Shown here: positions 16,487 to 26,552 of the stretch, piece after piece
How positions within the stretch are numbered: the first letter of the stretch is position 1
How the letters are laid out: each line of letters begins with the position of its first letter
Made by a program: the position numbers and the translations under genes
Source of the DNA: Jiella pacifica
Lineage (GTDB): Bacteria; Pseudomonadota; Alphaproteobacteria; Rhizobiales; Rhizobiaceae
DNA length: 64,000 nucleotides
Direction: 5' to 3'
Assembly (NCBI RefSeq): GCF_010500815.1
Contig: NZ_JAAAMG010000003.1
Span: forward strand, 1-64,000
The notes under the pieces: generated by a model
Database searches by the model: none
What the model was told of the DNA's origin: nothing
What the model saw: the letters and a program-made list of their open reading frames with translations, nothing else

Positions 16487-18592
16487 CTACTCCGTCACCC
16501 CCATCAGCCGCAGCGCGAAGGCGTAGACATACGCCACCTCCTCGAGCTTCGAGAACCGCCCCGATGCGCCGGCATGGCCGGAATCCATGTTGGTCCTCAG
16601 CAGCACCGGATTGTCGTCGGTCTTCAACTCGCGCAGCCGCGCCACCCATTTCGCCGGCTCCCAGTAGGTCACCCGCGGATCGGTCAGACCGGCGAGGACG
16701 AGGATCGGCGGATAGGCCTGGGCCTTGACGTTGTCGTAAGGGCTGTAGGAGGCGATCACCTCGTAGTCCTCGCCGGACAAGACCGGATTGCCCCACTCCG
16801 GCCATTCCGGCGGGGTCAGCGGCAGGGTGTCGTCGAGCATGGTGTTGAGGACGTCGACGAAGGGGACGATGGCGACGATGCCGCCGAACTTTTCCGGCGC
16901 CATGTTGGCGACGGCGCCCATCAACATGCCGCCGGCCGAGCCGCCTTCGGCGATGATCCGGTCGTGCGAGGTGAAGCCCTCCGAGACGAGATGATCGGCC
17001 GCCGCGATGAAGTCGGTGAAGGTATTCGCCTTGTTGCGCCGGCGGCCGGCGTCGTACCAGCGGAAGCCCTTGTCCTTGCCGCCGCGGATATGGGCGATGG
17101 CATAGACGAAGCCGCGGTCGACCAGCGACAGGATGTTGGTGCTGAAGCTCGCCGGGATGGTGATTCCGTACGAGCCGTAGCCATAGAGGAGGCAGGGCGC
17201 CGAGCCGTCGAGCGGCGTCGCCTTTGAGTAGAGAAGCGTCACCGGCACACTCTCGCCGTCCTTCGCCGGCGCGAAGATCCGCCGGGTGACATAGCGCTCG
17301 GGATCGTGGCCGGAGGGAACTTCCTGGGTCTTCAGAAGCGTCCGCTCGCGCGTCTCGACGTCGTATTCATAGGTCTGGGAGGGCGTCGTCGGCGAGGAAT
17401 AGGAAAAGCGGATCGCCGTCGTGTCGAATTCGTAGGTGCCCGACAGGCCGAGGGAATAGGCCTCCTCGGCGAAGTCGACGGCGTGCTCCGCACCATCGGA
17501 AAGACGTTTCACCACGATGCGCGGCAGGCCCTCGCGGCGCTCCAGCCAGATCAGGTGGTTCTTCAGGACGAAATGGTCGAGGACCAGCCGGCCGTCCTCG
17601 TGCGGGACGTAGTCGGTCCACTCGCCCCGGCCGACCGCGTCGACCGGCGCCACGACGATCTTGTAGTCGTGGGCTCCGTCGGCATTGGTGCGGATGTAGA
17701 GCCGGCCGCCGCCCTCGTCGACGTCGTATTCGACGCCCGTTTCGCGCTCGGCGAGAAGCCGCGGCTCGGCCGCCGGGTTGGCGGCGGGGATCAGCCAGCA
17801 TTCCGACGTCTCGTGATCGTGGATGTCGATCACCACGAACTCGCCCGACTGGGTCTTGCCGACGCCCATGAAGAAGCCGGGATCGGTCTCCTCGTAGATC
17901 AGCGCGTCCTCGGCCGGGCCGTCGCCGAGCCTGTGGAAGAACACCCGACTCGGCCGATGGTTCGAATCCAGTCGCGTATAGAAGACGCCGTTCGACCGCG
18001 CCGACCAGATGCCACCGCCGCCGGTATCCTCGATGACGTCGGCAAGGTCCTCGCCGCTTTGAAGATCGCGGACCCTGAGCGTGTAGAACTCCGAGCCCTT
18101 GTCGTCATAGGCATAGGCCAGCCAGCGATGGTCGCCGGAGTGGCTGGCGCCGCCGAGGGAGAAATACGGGCGGTCCGCCGCCTCGACCTGCGCATCGAGC
18201 AGCACCTCCTCGGCGCCGCCCCCGCGTGCAACGCGGATGAAGCGTGGATGTTCGGCGCCGGTCTCATAGGCGATGCCGTAGGCGAATGGGCCGTCGGGGG
18301 CGGGAACGGAGGAATCGTCTTCCTTGATTCGCCCGCGCATTTCCTTGACCAGCGTCTCGCGCAGGGTCTCCGTCCCGCTCATGACGACTTTTTGATAATC
18401 GTTTTCCGCTTCGAGATGGGCGCGGATCGCCGGGTCGAGAAGCCCCGTGTCCTTGAACACCTCCTGCCAGTTGTCCGCCCGCAGCCAAGCATAGGAATCG
18501 CGCCGCTCGCGGCCGTGACGCGTATCGCTCAAGGGACGCTGCTCGGGGAGCGGCGGCTTGGGAAGTTCGGCAGGATGAGCGAAACGTTTCAT
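16487..18592 (-). CDS. ptrB: Oligopeptidase B (S9A prolyl oligopeptidase family)
   Basis: A 701-residue cytoplasmic serine peptidase that cuts short peptides after basic residues. It has an N-terminal beta-propeller (HGRERRDSYAWLRADNWQEV near the start) and a C-terminal alpha/beta hydrolase domain. The nucleophile is about Ser552 in AEGGSAGGMLMG, the acid about Asp638 in GLTDPRV, and His about 673 in DSGHAG. YGYGSYGI and the GKDKGFRWYDAGR block are also typical. The ATG at 18592 begins the conserved N terminus; a further in-frame extension to 18988 is arginine/alanine-rich noise that would run through the mrp promoter. Divergent from mrpA. Confidence 0.93.
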   Translation of the reverse strand: MKRFAHPAELPKPPLPEQRPLSDTRHGRERRDSYAWLRADNWQEVFKDTGLLDPAIRAHLEAENDYQKVVMSGTETLRETLVKEMRGRIKEDDSSVPAPDGPFAYGIAYETGAEHPRFIRVARGGGAEEVLLDAQVEAADRPYFSLGGASHSGDHRWLAYAYDDKGSEFYTLRVRDLQSGEDLADVIEDTGGGGIWSARSNGVFYTRLDSNHRPSRVFFHRLGDGPAEDALIYEETDPGFFMGVGKTQSGEFVVIDIHDHETSECWLIPAANPAAEPRLLAERETGVEYDVDEGGGRLYIRTNADGAHDYKIVVAPVDAVGRGEWTDYVPHEDGRLVLDHFVLKNHLIWLERREGLPRIVVKRLSDGAEHAVDFAEEAYSLGLSGTYEFDTTAIRFSYSSPTTPSQTYEYDVETRERTLLKTQEVPSGHDPERYVTRRIFAPAKDGESVPVTLLYSKATPLDGSAPCLLYGYGSYGITIPASFSTNILSLVDRGFVYAIAHIRGGKDKGFRWYDAGRRRNKANTFTDFIAAADHLVSEGFTSHDRIIAEGGSAGGMLMGAVANMAPEKFGGIVAIVPFVDVLNTMLDDTLPLTPPEWPEWGNPVLSGEDYEVIASYSPYDNVKAQAYPPILVLAGLTDPRVTYWEPAKWVARLRELKTDDNPVLLRTNMDSGHAGASGRFSKLEEVAYVYAFALRLMGVTE

Positions 18593-18846
18593 TGTGAGAG
18601 GCTTCCACGCGTGTCGTCGAAAAGGCAGGCGGGTCGGATCGCGCCGCGATCGTCGCAATTTCCTGGAACATGCCAGGGCCGCCGCCCCGCCGCGAGCAGA
18701 CGCCGAGAGATTGGTGACGAAACCCTTGCAGAATTGTCGGCAAATCGCGGCGCGAGCCCGTTCCGGACCTAATCCGTCCGCCGGCGCTGCGCAAGTCTGA
18801 GACCGTCGCCAGGCCAATTCTGTACGCACGGCGTCGCTGCCGTCCT

Positions 18847-18875
18847 TGCCCCCGGCTTTGCCGGTTCTTATAGAA
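18847..18875 (+). promoter_or_regulatory. Candidate sigma-70 promoter of the mrp operon
   Basis: TTGCCC (18847-18852) and TATAGA (18870-18875) are separated by exactly 17 bases, each matching four of six consensus positions, about 60 bases before the mrpA start. The 344-base divergent region between oligopeptidase B and mrpA (18593-18936) contains no other clear feature. Confidence 0.4.
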
Positions 18876-18936
18876 CGGAGGATCCGATCCGGCGTCAGCG
18901 CGCCCGGTCGTCGCGAGGGAAGGACTAGGACGGCGA

Positions 18937-21297
18937 ATGGCGGAAATCGAGGCGACGACCGGAGGAACCCTGGCCCTTGCCCTGCCATTCATCGCCGCAG
19001 CGCTCGCGCCGATCCTGAAGCGGATCTTCGGGGCCTATGCGGGCTGGATCCTGGCGCTTGCGCCGGCGGCGGCTTTCGCGCTCCTTTTCTCCTTCCTGCC
19101 GACCATCGCCAGCGGGGGCGTGGTTTCCTTCGGCTACGACTGGATCCCCGCCTTCGACGTCCGCTTCTCCTTCCGCATCGACGGCCTTGCCTCGACATTC
19201 GCGCTGCTGATCACCGGCATCGGCACGCTGATCGTGCTTTATTCCGGCGGCTATCTCGCCGGTCACCGCGACCAGGGTCGGTTCTTCTCCTTCATCCTGA
19301 TGTTCATGGGCGCGATGCTCGGCCTCGTTCTCGCCGACGATCTGATGACCCTGTTCGTCTATTGGGAGCTGACCTCGATCACCTCCTTCCTGCTCATCGG
19401 CTTCGACCATGAGCGGGAAAAGGCGCGGCGCGGCGCGATCCAGGCGCTGGCGATCACCGGGGGCGGCGGTCTGGCGCTGCTCGCCGGCTTCATCCTGATC
19501 CGCGAGGTCGCCGGGCTCAACTCGATGAGCGAGATCCTCGCCGCGGGCGACGCGCTGCGCGACAGCCAGTACTATCTGCCGATCTTCGTCCTCGTCCTGT
19601 GCGGCGCCTTCACCAAGTCGGCGCAGATGCCGTTTCACGTGTGGCTGCCCAACGCCATGGAAGCGCCGACGCCGGTCTCGGCCTACCTCCATTCGGCGAC
19701 GATGGTGAAGGCCGGAATCTACCTGCTCTTGCGCACGCAGCCGGCGCTCGGGGACACCGCGCTGTGGACGACGGTGCTGCCGCTCTTCGGCGCGGTCACA
19801 CTCGTCATGGGTGCGCTGTTGGCTGTCCGCGCCACGGACATCAAGATCACGCTGGCCTATACGACCGTGTCCTCGCTAGGGCTGCTGGTCATGCTGATCG
19901 GCGTCTCGACCGAATACGCGCTGATCGCCGCGGTGCTCTATCTGATCGCCCATTCGCTGTTCAAGGGCGGGCTCTTCATGGTCGCCGGCTCGGTCGACCA
20001 CGGCGCCCATACCCGCGAGATCGGCAAGCTCGGCGGCCTGGCCAAACACATGCCGATCACCTTTGCCGCTGCGCTCCTCTGCGCGCTGTCGATGGGCGGC
20101 ATCACGCCCTTCGTCGGCTTCCTCGCCAAGGAGGAGATCTACCACGCGCTGGAACATGGCGACGCCTATCACGTCGCGCTGATGGCCGCCGCGATCCTCG
20201 GCAACGCGCTGATGTTCGCCGCCGCCTTCATCGTCGCCTTGAAGCCCTTCGTCGGCAAGCTGCCCGAGACGATCCACCATCCGCACGAAGGCTCGCCGAC
20301 CATCTGGCTGGGCCCGCTCGTCCTTGGCGTTCTCGGCCTTCTCGGCGCGCTGTTCTACGAGACTTACCACCAGCTCTTCTCGGTCCCGATGGCGAGCGCT
20401 GCAGTCGGCGCGCCGGTCGAGATCGACATCTCGTGGGTGCCCCATCTCAACCTCGCATTCGCCCTGTCGCTCGCGACGATCGTCCTGGGCATCGTGATCT
20501 ATCTCGCTTCCAACGCCATCCGGACGGCGACGAGCCGCGTCCTGTCGGCGATCGGCTGGGGCCCGGATCACGGCTTCGATCAGGCGATGCGCGGGCTCCT
20601 GCGCTTCTCCTTCTTCGTGACGAGCCGCCTGCAGTCCGGCCGGCTCGACTACTACATGACGGTCACCGTCATGGTGATCGCCGCCGGGCTGTTCGCCCCG
20701 ATGATCCTCGGTGGGGCCCTGCCGGCCGAGCCTTCCATGCCGACATTGTATTTCTACGAGTGGATCGTTCTGGCGCTGATTCTCGTCGGCATTCTCGCCG
20801 TCGTCATCGCCAAGAACCGGCTGACGGCGATCGTCTCGCTCGGCATCCAGGGCTTTTCGATCGCGCTTCTCTTCATTCTTCTGGGCGCCCCGGATCTCTC
20901 CTTCACCCAGTTCATGGTCGAGACGCTGTCGGTCGTCATCCTCGCTCTGGTGATGACGCGGCTGAAACTCTCGCCGGCCGACCACCGGCCGATGCGCGAG
21001 ACGCTTCCCGATGCGGCGCTGGCCCTGGCGGGCGGCGCCGGCCTCGGCCTGTTCCTGCTGTCGATCGTCCAGCGGCCCTTCGATCCGGTTTTGTCCGACT
21101 TCTTCGAGAGATACAGCTATCCGATCGCCCACGGTCACAACATCGTCAACGTCATCATCGTCGACTTCCGCGGCGTCGACACGATGGGCGAGCTTGCCGT
21201 TGTCATGGCCGCGGGCCTCGCGATCCTCGCGCTGATCCGCATCCGGGCTGGCGGGAAAACGGATGTTCAGCCCGACCCGATGGAGACGACGCCATGA
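18937..21297 (+). CDS. mrpA: Na+/H+ antiporter subunit A (MrpA/MnhA/PhaA)
   Basis: A 786-residue polytopic subunit of the multisubunit Mrp cation/proton antiporter, related to NADH-quinone oxidoreductase NuoL. Proton-path residues expected for the family are present: Glu144 in [13 protein letters not shown], Lys227 in [19 protein letters not shown] and Lys258 in [13 protein letters not shown]. The C-terminal part holds the DUF4040 region ([19 protein letters not shown]) and an MbhE-like tail ([16 protein letters not shown]). Many rhizobial homologues (PhaAB) have subunit B fused here; in this genome B is a separate overlapping gene (ATGA). First gene of a seven-subunit operon for Na+ efflux and pH homeostasis. 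Confidence 0.95.
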   Translation: MAEIEATTGGTLALALPFIAAALAPILKRIFGAYAGWILALAPAAAFALLFSFLPTIASGGVVSFGYDWIPAFDVRFSFRIDGLASTFALLITGIGTLIVLYSGGYLAGHRDQGRFFSFILMFMGAMLGLVLADDLMTLFVYWELTSITSFLLIGFDHEREKARRGAIQALAITGGGGLALLAGFILIREVAGLNSMSEILAAGDALRDSQYYLPIFVLVLCGAFTKSAQMPFHVWLPNAMEAPTPVSAYLHSATMVKAGIYLLLRTQPALGDTALWTTVLPLFGAVTLVMGALLAVRATDIKITLAYTTVSSLGLLVMLIGVSTEYALIAAVLYLIAHSLFKGGLFMVAGSVDHGAHTREIGKLGGLAKHMPITFAAALLCALSMGGITPFVGFLAKEEIYHALEHGDAYHVALMAAAILGNALMFAAAFIVALKPFVGKLPETIHHPHEGSPTIWLGPLVLGVLGLLGALFYETYHQLFSVPMASAAVGAPVEIDISWVPHLNLAFALSLATIVLGIVIYLASNAIRTATSRVLSAIGWGPDHGFDQAMRGLLRFSFFVTSRLQSGRLDYYMTVTVMVIAAGLFAPMILGGALPAEPSMPTLYFYEWIVLALILVGILAVVIAKNRLTAIVSLGIQGFSIALLFILLGAPDLSFTQFMVETLSVVILALVMTRLKLSPADHRPMRETLPDAALALAGGAGLGLFLLSIVQRPFDPVLSDFFERYSYPIAHGHNIVNVIIVDFRGVDTMGELAVVMAAGLAILALIRIRAGGKTDVQPDPMETTP

Positions 21298-21713
21298 GGA
21301 CGGTCATCTTCCGCTTCACAGCGCCCTATCTCACCGCGCTGATGGTGCTGTTCTCGATCTTCGTGCTCTTGCGCGGCCACAACGATCCTGGCGGCGGCTT
21401 CATTGGCGGCCTGATCGCCGCTTCGGCCTTCGCGATCTACGGCATCGCCTGCGGGGTCGTGGCGGTTCGCCGGGCGTTGTGGTTCCATCCGATGGCGATC
21501 TCGGGCGCGGGCCTGTTCTTCGCCGTCGTCGCCGGCCTGTTCTCGCTGTTCGCCGGCACCGGCTTCATGACGGGGCTGTGGATCTTCCCGGTCTTCTTCG
21601 GCAATGAGGTCGCGCTGTCGACGCCGCTGCTCTTCGACATCGGCGTCTATCTGGTCGTCGTCGGCGGCATCACGTCGATCGCCCTCGCCCTCGAGGAACG
21701 GGACACCGATTGA
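21294..21713 (+). CDS. mrpB: Na+/H+ antiporter subunit B (MrpB)
   Basis: A 139-residue membrane protein with four predicted helices and the MnhB-domain signature [21 protein letters not shown] near residues 28-48, then [20 protein letters not shown]. It packs beside the C-terminal part of MrpA in the antiporter. The ATG overlaps the mrpA stop by four bases (ATGA), so translation is probably coupled. Confidence 0.94.
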   Translation: MRTVIFRFTAPYLTALMVLFSIFVLLRGHNDPGGGFIGGLIAASAFAIYGIACGVVAVRRALWFHPMAISGAGLFFAVVAGLFSLFAGTGFMTGLWIFPVFFGNEVALSTPLLFDIGVYLVVVGGITSIALALEERDTD

Positions 21714-22090
21714 TGGAAACCGCCCTCTGCCTCGTCGTCGGCTGCCTGTTCACCGTGGCGCTGTACCTTCTATTGTCCAAACACATCATTCGCATGCTGC
21801 TCGGGGTCGTCCTGCTCGGCAACGGGGTCAATCTCTTGATCTTCACGGCCGGACGCGTCTCCTCGATCGCGCCGCCGCTGGTGCCGGCAGGCGCCGAGAC
21901 GCCGCTCACCGACGTCGCCAATCCGCTGCCCCAGGCGCTGATCCTGACGGCGATCGTCATCTCCTTTTCCTTCTTCGCCTTCCTTTTGGTGCTCGCCTAT
22001 CGCGCCTATCAGGACCTCGGGACGGACGACACCGACCAGATGCGTGTCGCCGAGCCCGAGGACGACGGCCCGCCACCGCTGGGATACTGA
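21713..22090 (+). CDS. mrpC: Na+/H+ antiporter subunit C (MrpC)
   Basis: A 125-residue, NuoK-like subunit with three predicted membrane helices. LLSKHIIRMLLGVVLLGNGVNLLI near residues 22-45 and DVANPLPQALILTAIVISFS are the conserved MrpC blocks. The ATG at 21713 shares one base with the mrpB stop (TGATG). The short acidic C-terminal tail is likely cytoplasmic. Confidence 0.94.
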   Translation: METALCLVVGCLFTVALYLLLSKHIIRMLLGVVLLGNGVNLLIFTAGRVSSIAPPLVPAGAETPLTDVANPLPQALILTAIVISFSFFAFLLVLAYRAYQDLGTDDTDQMRVAEPEDDGPPPLGY

Positions 22091-22096
22091 GAACCG

Positions 22097-23797
22097 ATGG
22101 CCGGACCTTCCGATCTTGCAGCCTTGAAAGCCGAAGCGATGGTGGAGGGCGCCCTGGCGCCGATCGACTACCTCGTCGTCGCGCCCGTCGCCGTCTGCCT
22201 TTTGTTCAGCGCGGTGCTCCTGATGCTGCGCAAGCGCATCGACTGGCACCCCTGGCTCGCCATTCCAGGCTTCCTCGCGCTCTTTGCGATCGACGTTCTG
22301 TTGCTCCTCAAGGTCGCGCTGGAAGGCCCGCAGACCATGATGATGGGCAACTGGAAGCCGCCCTTCGGCATCGCCTTCACCGTCGACATGCTGGGCGCGC
22401 TGTTCGTCACCACGGCGGGCTTCGTCGGGCTGGCGGCGACGATCTACGCCACCTTCTCGATCAGCCGGACGGAGCGTCGCTATGGTTTCTTCCCGTTCCT
22501 GTTCCTGATGATGGGCGGCGTTTCCGGCGCATTCCTCACCGGCGACGTCTTCAATCTCTATGTCTGGTTCGAGGTGCTCCTGATCGGCTCCTTCGGTCTT
22601 CTGATCCTCGGCTCGGAGCATGAGCAACTCGACGGCGCGACGAAGTACTGCTTCCTCAATCTCGTCGCGACGACGCTGTTCCTCATCACCATCAGCTATC
22701 TCTACGGCCTGTTCGGCACGCTCAACATGGCCGACATCAGCGGCAAGGCAGGCCGCTTCGAGGATGACGGTGCGCTGCTCACCATTTCGGTGCTCTTCCT
22801 CATCGCCTTCGCCATGAAGGCGGCAGCCTTCCCGCTGAACTTCTGGCTGCCGGCCTCCTACCACACGCCGCGTTTCGTCGTGTCGGCGCTGTTTGCCGGG
22901 CTGCTCACCAAGGTCGGCGTCTATGCGCTGATCCGCATGGTGCTGATGCTGTTTCCGGCCCAGCATGCCGACCTTGCGACGATCATCGGCTGGGTCGCGG
23001 CGCTGACCATGCTGGTCGGGGCTTTCGGCGCGCTGGCGCAGAGCGATCTCAGGCGGCTCCTCAACTACTTCGTCATCGCCGGCATCGGCACGATCTTCGC
23101 CGGCCTGGCGCTGACCGAGACGGGCGGGGCGGGGGAAGCCTTGGCAACGGCGGCGAGCGCCGCGACGGGGACGGACGGCGGAATGAGCGCTGCCGCGACC
23201 ACGGGATCCGCTGCGCCACTCGTCACAGGCACCTCGAACCTCGTCGTCGGTCTCTCCGGCGCGGTGTTCTATGCCCTCCACTCGATCGTGGTGATGACCG
23301 CGCTCTATCTCACCGCAGGCACGGCGGCGCGCATTGCCGGCTCGTCGTCGCTGCGCGGCATGGGAGGGCTGTGGCGCCGGGCTCCCGGGCTCGCGGCGCT
23401 GATGCTGGTGTTTCTTTTCGCGGTTTCCGGCCTGCCGCCGTTTTCCGGCTTCTGGCCGAAGGTGATCCTGGTGCGCGGCGCCTTCCAGTCGGGCCTTCCC
23501 TGGCTCGGCGCGGTCATCCTCCTCACCGGCTTTTTGATGACGGTGGCGAGCGCCCGGGTCTTCGCGCTCGCCTTCTGGCGCGACGCGCCGGAGCCGGCCC
23601 TGGCAGGCGCCCGGGACTTCGGGCCGACGGGCCAGCCATCGCCGCTTCTGTCCATCCTGCCGCTGCTCATCCTCGCGGTGTTCGTCGTCGCGGCCGGTGT
23701 CTCGCCGCAATGGCTGGTGACGCTGACGGAGGTTGCCGCGCGTGGCGTCGTCGATCCGGCAGCCTATGTCGGCTCGGTCTTCGGAGGTGCGTCGTGA
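22097..23797 (+). CDS. mrpD: Na+/H+ antiporter subunit D (MrpD)
   Basis: A 566-residue polytopic subunit homologous to NuoM/N, with Glu159 in DVFNLYVWFEVLLIGSF corresponding to the membrane glutamate of the family and a Lys in LFAGLLTKVGVYALIR. It is longer than typical ~500-residue MrpD because of an Ala/Gly/Thr-rich segment of roughly 40 residues near 343-385 (around ALATAASAATGTDGGMS), placed in a loop before AVFYALHSIVVMTALYL. It starts six bases after the mrpC stop. Confidence 0.95.
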   Translation: MAGPSDLAALKAEAMVEGALAPIDYLVVAPVAVCLLFSAVLLMLRKRIDWHPWLAIPGFLALFAIDVLLLLKVALEGPQTMMMGNWKPPFGIAFTVDMLGALFVTTAGFVGLAATIYATFSISRTERRYGFFPFLFLMMGGVSGAFLTGDVFNLYVWFEVLLIGSFGLLILGSEHEQLDGATKYCFLNLVATTLFLITISYLYGLFGTLNMADISGKAGRFEDDGALLTISVLFLIAFAMKAAAFPLNFWLPASYHTPRFVVSALFAGLLTKVGVYALIRMVLMLFPAQHADLATIIGWVAALTMLVGAFGALAQSDLRRLLNYFVIAGIGTIFAGLALTETGGAGEALATAASAATGTDGGMSAAATTGSAAPLVTGTSNLVVGLSGAVFYALHSIVVMTALYLTAGTAARIAGSSSLRGMGGLWRRAPGLAALMLVFLFAVSGLPPFSGFWPKVILVRGAFQSGLPWLGAVILLTGFLMTVASARVFALAFWRDAPEPALAGARDFGPTGQPSPLLSILPLLILAVFVVAAGVSPQWLVTLTEVAARGVVDPAAYVGSVFGGAS

Positions 23798-24267
23798 CCC
23801 TCTTTTTGATCAACATCGTCCTCGCCTTCGTTTGGACGATCGTCACCGGCTCGTTCACGCTGCTGAACCTCGGCTTCGGCTTCTTTCTCGGCGCCGCGTC
23901 GCTCTATCTGATCCGCCGGGAAATCGGCACGGTCGGCTATGTCGGCCGCATCTTCCGGATCGGGGCGCTGTTTCTGCTTTTCCTGTCGGAACTTTTCAAG
24001 TCGGCCTGGCGCGTCGCCGCGACGGTGCTGTCGCCGAAAATGGACCTGAAGCCCGGCATCTTCGCCTACAGGCTTCAGGTGAAGGATGATTTCGAGATCA
24101 CGCTGCTCGCCAATCTCATCACCCTGACGCCCGGCACCCTCTCGGTGGACGTCTCCGAGGATCGCTCGACGCTTTATGTCCATGCGCTGGATTGCTCCGA
24201 TCCGGAGGGCACCAGAGCCGAGATCGCTTCAGGCTTCGAGCGGAAAATTCTCGAGGCGTTCCGATGA
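23794..24267 (+). CDS. mrpE: Na+/H+ antiporter subunit E (MrpE)
   Basis: A 157-residue subunit with hydrophobic N-terminal helices ([20 protein letters not shown]) and a soluble C-terminal domain containing [20 protein letters not shown], the MrpE hallmark. It starts with GTG at 23794 in a four-base overlap (GTGA) with the mrpD stop; GGAGG lies upstream. Required for full antiporter assembly in other bacteria. Confidence 0.93.
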   Translation: MTLFLINIVLAFVWTIVTGSFTLLNLGFGFFLGAASLYLIRREIGTVGYVGRIFRIGALFLLFLSELFKSAWRVAATVLSPKMDLKPGIFAYRLQVKDDFEITLLANLITLTPGTLSVDVSEDRSTLYVHALDCSDPEGTRAEIASGFERKILEAFR

Positions 24268-24650
24268 ACCGAACCGACTTCGCAACGACCTTTCTCGACG
24301 TCTGCCTCGACGTCTCGCTGGCGCTGCTCGCCCTCGCCTTCTTCTTGACGATCATCCGGATCATCAAGGGCCCGACGCTGCCGGACCGGGTTCTCGGCCT
24401 CGACATGCTGACCTCGGTGGCCATCGGCTTCATCGCCGTCCTCGGCATCGACACCGGCTTCACCCTTTATGTCGACATCACCATCGCTCTTGGGCTGGTG
24501 GGCTTCCTGGCAACGGTTGCCTTCGCCCGTTTCATCCTGGCCCGGGGCAAGACGGCGGATGATGGCGAGAAGAAGGAGGTCCGGAAGATCGACGGCGACC
24601 CGCACGAATCCGGAGAGGGCGCCATCGCCTCAAGAGGAGCGGAGCGTTGA
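24264..24650 (+). CDS. mrpF: Na+/H+ antiporter subunit F (MrpF)
   Basis: A 128-residue subunit with three membrane helices: [40 protein letters not shown] and the [17 protein letters not shown] helix. The charged C-terminal extension after residue 95 is longer than in many homologues (usually ~90 residues in total). ATGA overlap with mrpE. Confidence 0.93.
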   Translation: MNRTDFATTFLDVCLDVSLALLALAFFLTIIRIIKGPTLPDRVLGLDMLTSVAIGFIAVLGIDTGFTLYVDITIALGLVGFLATVAFARFILARGKTADDGEKKEVRKIDGDPHESGEGAIASRGAER

Positions 24651-25066
24651 TCGACACGGTTTTCACCATCCTCGCTGGCGCGCTGGTGGTCGCCGGCGCC
24701 GGCTTCGCGGCAATCGCCGCCCTCGGCCTTTTGCGCCTGCCGGACATCTACACCCGCATGCATGCCGCCTCGAAGGCCGGTTCGGTCGGGTCGGGCATGA
24801 TGCTGCTGGCGCTGGCGCTGGTTTCCGACAGCGGTCCGGAGACCCTGCGGGCCTTTGCGGCCATCTCCTTCGTCCTGCTGACCGCGCCGCTTTCGGCACA
24901 TCTTCTCGCCAAGTCGGCCTATGCCGTCGGCTACAAGATGTGGCCGGGCTCCGTCCTCGACGAGATGCCGAAGCTTTCCGTGACGACGGGTGAATCGAAT
25001 ACGCCCGCCGACCCCCATCTCGCCTCGAACGAGGACCTCGAGCCGTTCCGCCAACGGGAAGACTGA
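24647..25066 (+). CDS. mrpG: Na+/H+ antiporter subunit G (MrpG)
   Basis: A 139-residue subunit with three membrane helices and the conserved [20 protein letters not shown] block (about residues 26-45). The start is TTG at 24647 in a TTGA overlap with mrpF, preceded by AAGAGGAG. The hydrophilic ~35-residue C-terminal tail is extra relative to short MrpG forms. Last core gene of the antiporter. Confidence 0.92.
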   Translation: MIDTVFTILAGALVVAGAGFAAIAALGLLRLPDIYTRMHAASKAGSVGSGMMLLALALVSDSGPETLRAFAAISFVLLTAPLSAHLLAKSAYAVGYKMWPGSVLDEMPKLSVTTGESNTPADPHLASNEDLEPFRQRED

Positions 25067-25067
25067 G

Positions 25068-25502
25068 ATGTCGGCGAGCGGAATACGCGTCCTCTGTGGG
25101 CTGTTCATCGTCTTTGCCGGGCTCTTCGGCGCGGCGGGCGTCGCCGGTGCTGCGCTGGCGGCCCATGTCGCCGAGGGCGATCGCTTCGTCGCGATCGCCG
25201 CCTCCATGGCGCTCATCCACGCCCCGGCACTGCTCGGCGTTGCCGCGGTCCTTCCCCGCACGCCGCGTCTGCTCGGCCTTGCCGGCGCCGCGATGATGGT
25301 CGGAGTCGTCCTGTTTTCCGGCGATCTCGCCATGCGGGCAGCCACCGGCGCCTCGCTGTTTGCCAATGCCGCGCCGACCGGCGGCACGATGCTCATCGCC
25401 GGCTGGCTGCTCACCGCCGTCGCCGGCGTCGTAGCGATGTTTCGGCGGCAGGAGACGGGTGTTCGCTCCTCCGCCCCCCGGATCGATGGAGTGACGCGAT
25501 GA
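25068..25502 (+). CDS. DUF423 family small membrane protein
   Basis: A 144-residue protein with four predicted membrane helices (LCGLFIVFAGLFGAAGVAGAA, ALIHAPALLGVAAV, MMVGVVLFSGDLAMR, GGTMLIAGWLLTAVAGVVAMF) matching DUF423. The function of the family is unknown. The start lies one base after the mrpG stop, and the end overlaps the next gene by four bases, so it appears to be an extension of the mrp operon rather than a separate unit. Confidence 0.87.
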   Translation: MSASGIRVLCGLFIVFAGLFGAAGVAGAALAAHVAEGDRFVAIAASMALIHAPALLGVAAVLPRTPRLLGLAGAAMMVGVVLFSGDLAMRAATGASLFANAAPTGGTMLIAGWLLTAVAGVVAMFRRQETGVRSSAPRIDGVTR

Positions 25503-26296
25503 TCGGTTTCGACCCGGCGCTGTTTTCCGGCAAGACCGTCGTCGTCACCGGCGCCGGGCGCGGCATCGGCGCGGCGGTGGCGCGCGGCTTCCTTCGGACC
25601 GGCGCGCGGGTGATCGCCCATGCCGGCCGGACGCTGGACCATGCCGAAGACGGCGTCCTCTCCGGTCTGTCCGACGACGAAAGAGGCCGCCTCGACCTTC
25701 TCATCGCCGACCTCGGCACGAGGGACGGCGGCGAGAAACTTGCCGGATCGATCCTCGCAAAGCTCGACGGCCGGCTCGACGGCCTCGTCAACAATGCCGG
25801 CACGATGATCGGCCGCATCCCGGCCGCCGAGGTCGATGCCGAAGCATTCGACGCCGTGGTCGATCTCAACGTCCGCTCGGTGGTGGCGCTGACGACGGCG
25901 CTGTTGCCGGCGCTGAAGGAAGGCGGCAAGGCCGAGGGCGGCGCCGCCATCGTCAACACCTCGTCGATCTCGGCGATCGTCGGCGGCAGCCCGGGCTCCT
26001 CGCTCTATTCCTCGTCCAAGGCCTTCATCTCCACCTGGACCCGGGCGCTGGCCCGCGAGCTGGCGCCGGACCACATCCGGGTCAACGCCGTCTCGCCCGG
26101 CACGATCATGACCGATTTCCACCGCCGCTATTCCTCGCCGGAAAAGCTCGAAGCCACCGCCGCCGCGATCCCGATGAAGCGCCTCGGCACGGCGGAAGAC
26201 TGCGCGCCGGCCTATCTGTTTCTGTCGAGCGCGAGGCTATCGGGCTACATGACGGGGCAGGTGATCGAGGTGAATGGCGGGCAGTTCATGGGGTGA
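25499..26296 (+). CDS. SDR-family oxidoreductase
   Basis: A 265-residue classical short-chain dehydrogenase/reductase: TGAGRGIG at residues 17-24, LVNNAGT, catalytic Ser in NTSSISA, YSSSK (Tyr and Lys), and the C-terminal GYMTGQVIEVNGGQFM that binds cofactor. Substrate unknown. Its ATG overlaps the DUF423 stop (ATGA), placing it at the distal end of the mrp transcript, so it may be co-expressed with the antiporter; a functional link is not established. Confidence 0.9.
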   Translation: MIGFDPALFSGKTVVVTGAGRGIGAAVARGFLRTGARVIAHAGRTLDHAEDGVLSGLSDDERGRLDLLIADLGTRDGGEKLAGSILAKLDGRLDGLVNNAGTMIGRIPAAEVDAEAFDAVVDLNVRSVVALTTALLPALKEGGKAEGGAAIVNTSSISAIVGGSPGSSLYSSSKAFISTWTRALARELAPDHIRVNAVSPGTIMTDFHRRYSSPEKLEATAAAIPMKRLGTAEDCAPAYLFLSSARLSGYMTGQVIEVNGGQFMG

Positions 26297-26552
26297 GGGG
26301 GGAGCGGGGCGTGTGGCCGCCTCGTTCGCGGTTGTCATTCTGGGCGTGATGCGTAAGCCAGTTTTCCGTGTCGAGCGGCAACGGATTTTCGACAGCCAGG
26401 GACCCGATGCTGTCGTTCTTGATGGCCACTTCGCCTGCTGCCGGTGTCAACTTTGCGCCGAAAACCGGGCCGACGGCTTCGGGCAGAGCAGGCGGAGAGC
26501 TGCCCTTCGGGCTTCTCCTCATTGCCGTCCAAAATCAACGCGGAGTTTCCGC

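Noticed and set aside
18593-18988. N-terminal extension of oligopeptidase B to 18988
   Set aside because: The extra ~130 residues are unlike the family and would cover the mrp promoter and the mrpA start; the conserved N terminus begins at 18592.
26286-26522. Minus-strand frame downstream of the AraC gene as a small protein
   Set aside because: The translation looks like repeat-derived non-coding sequence, and no ribosome site precedes it.
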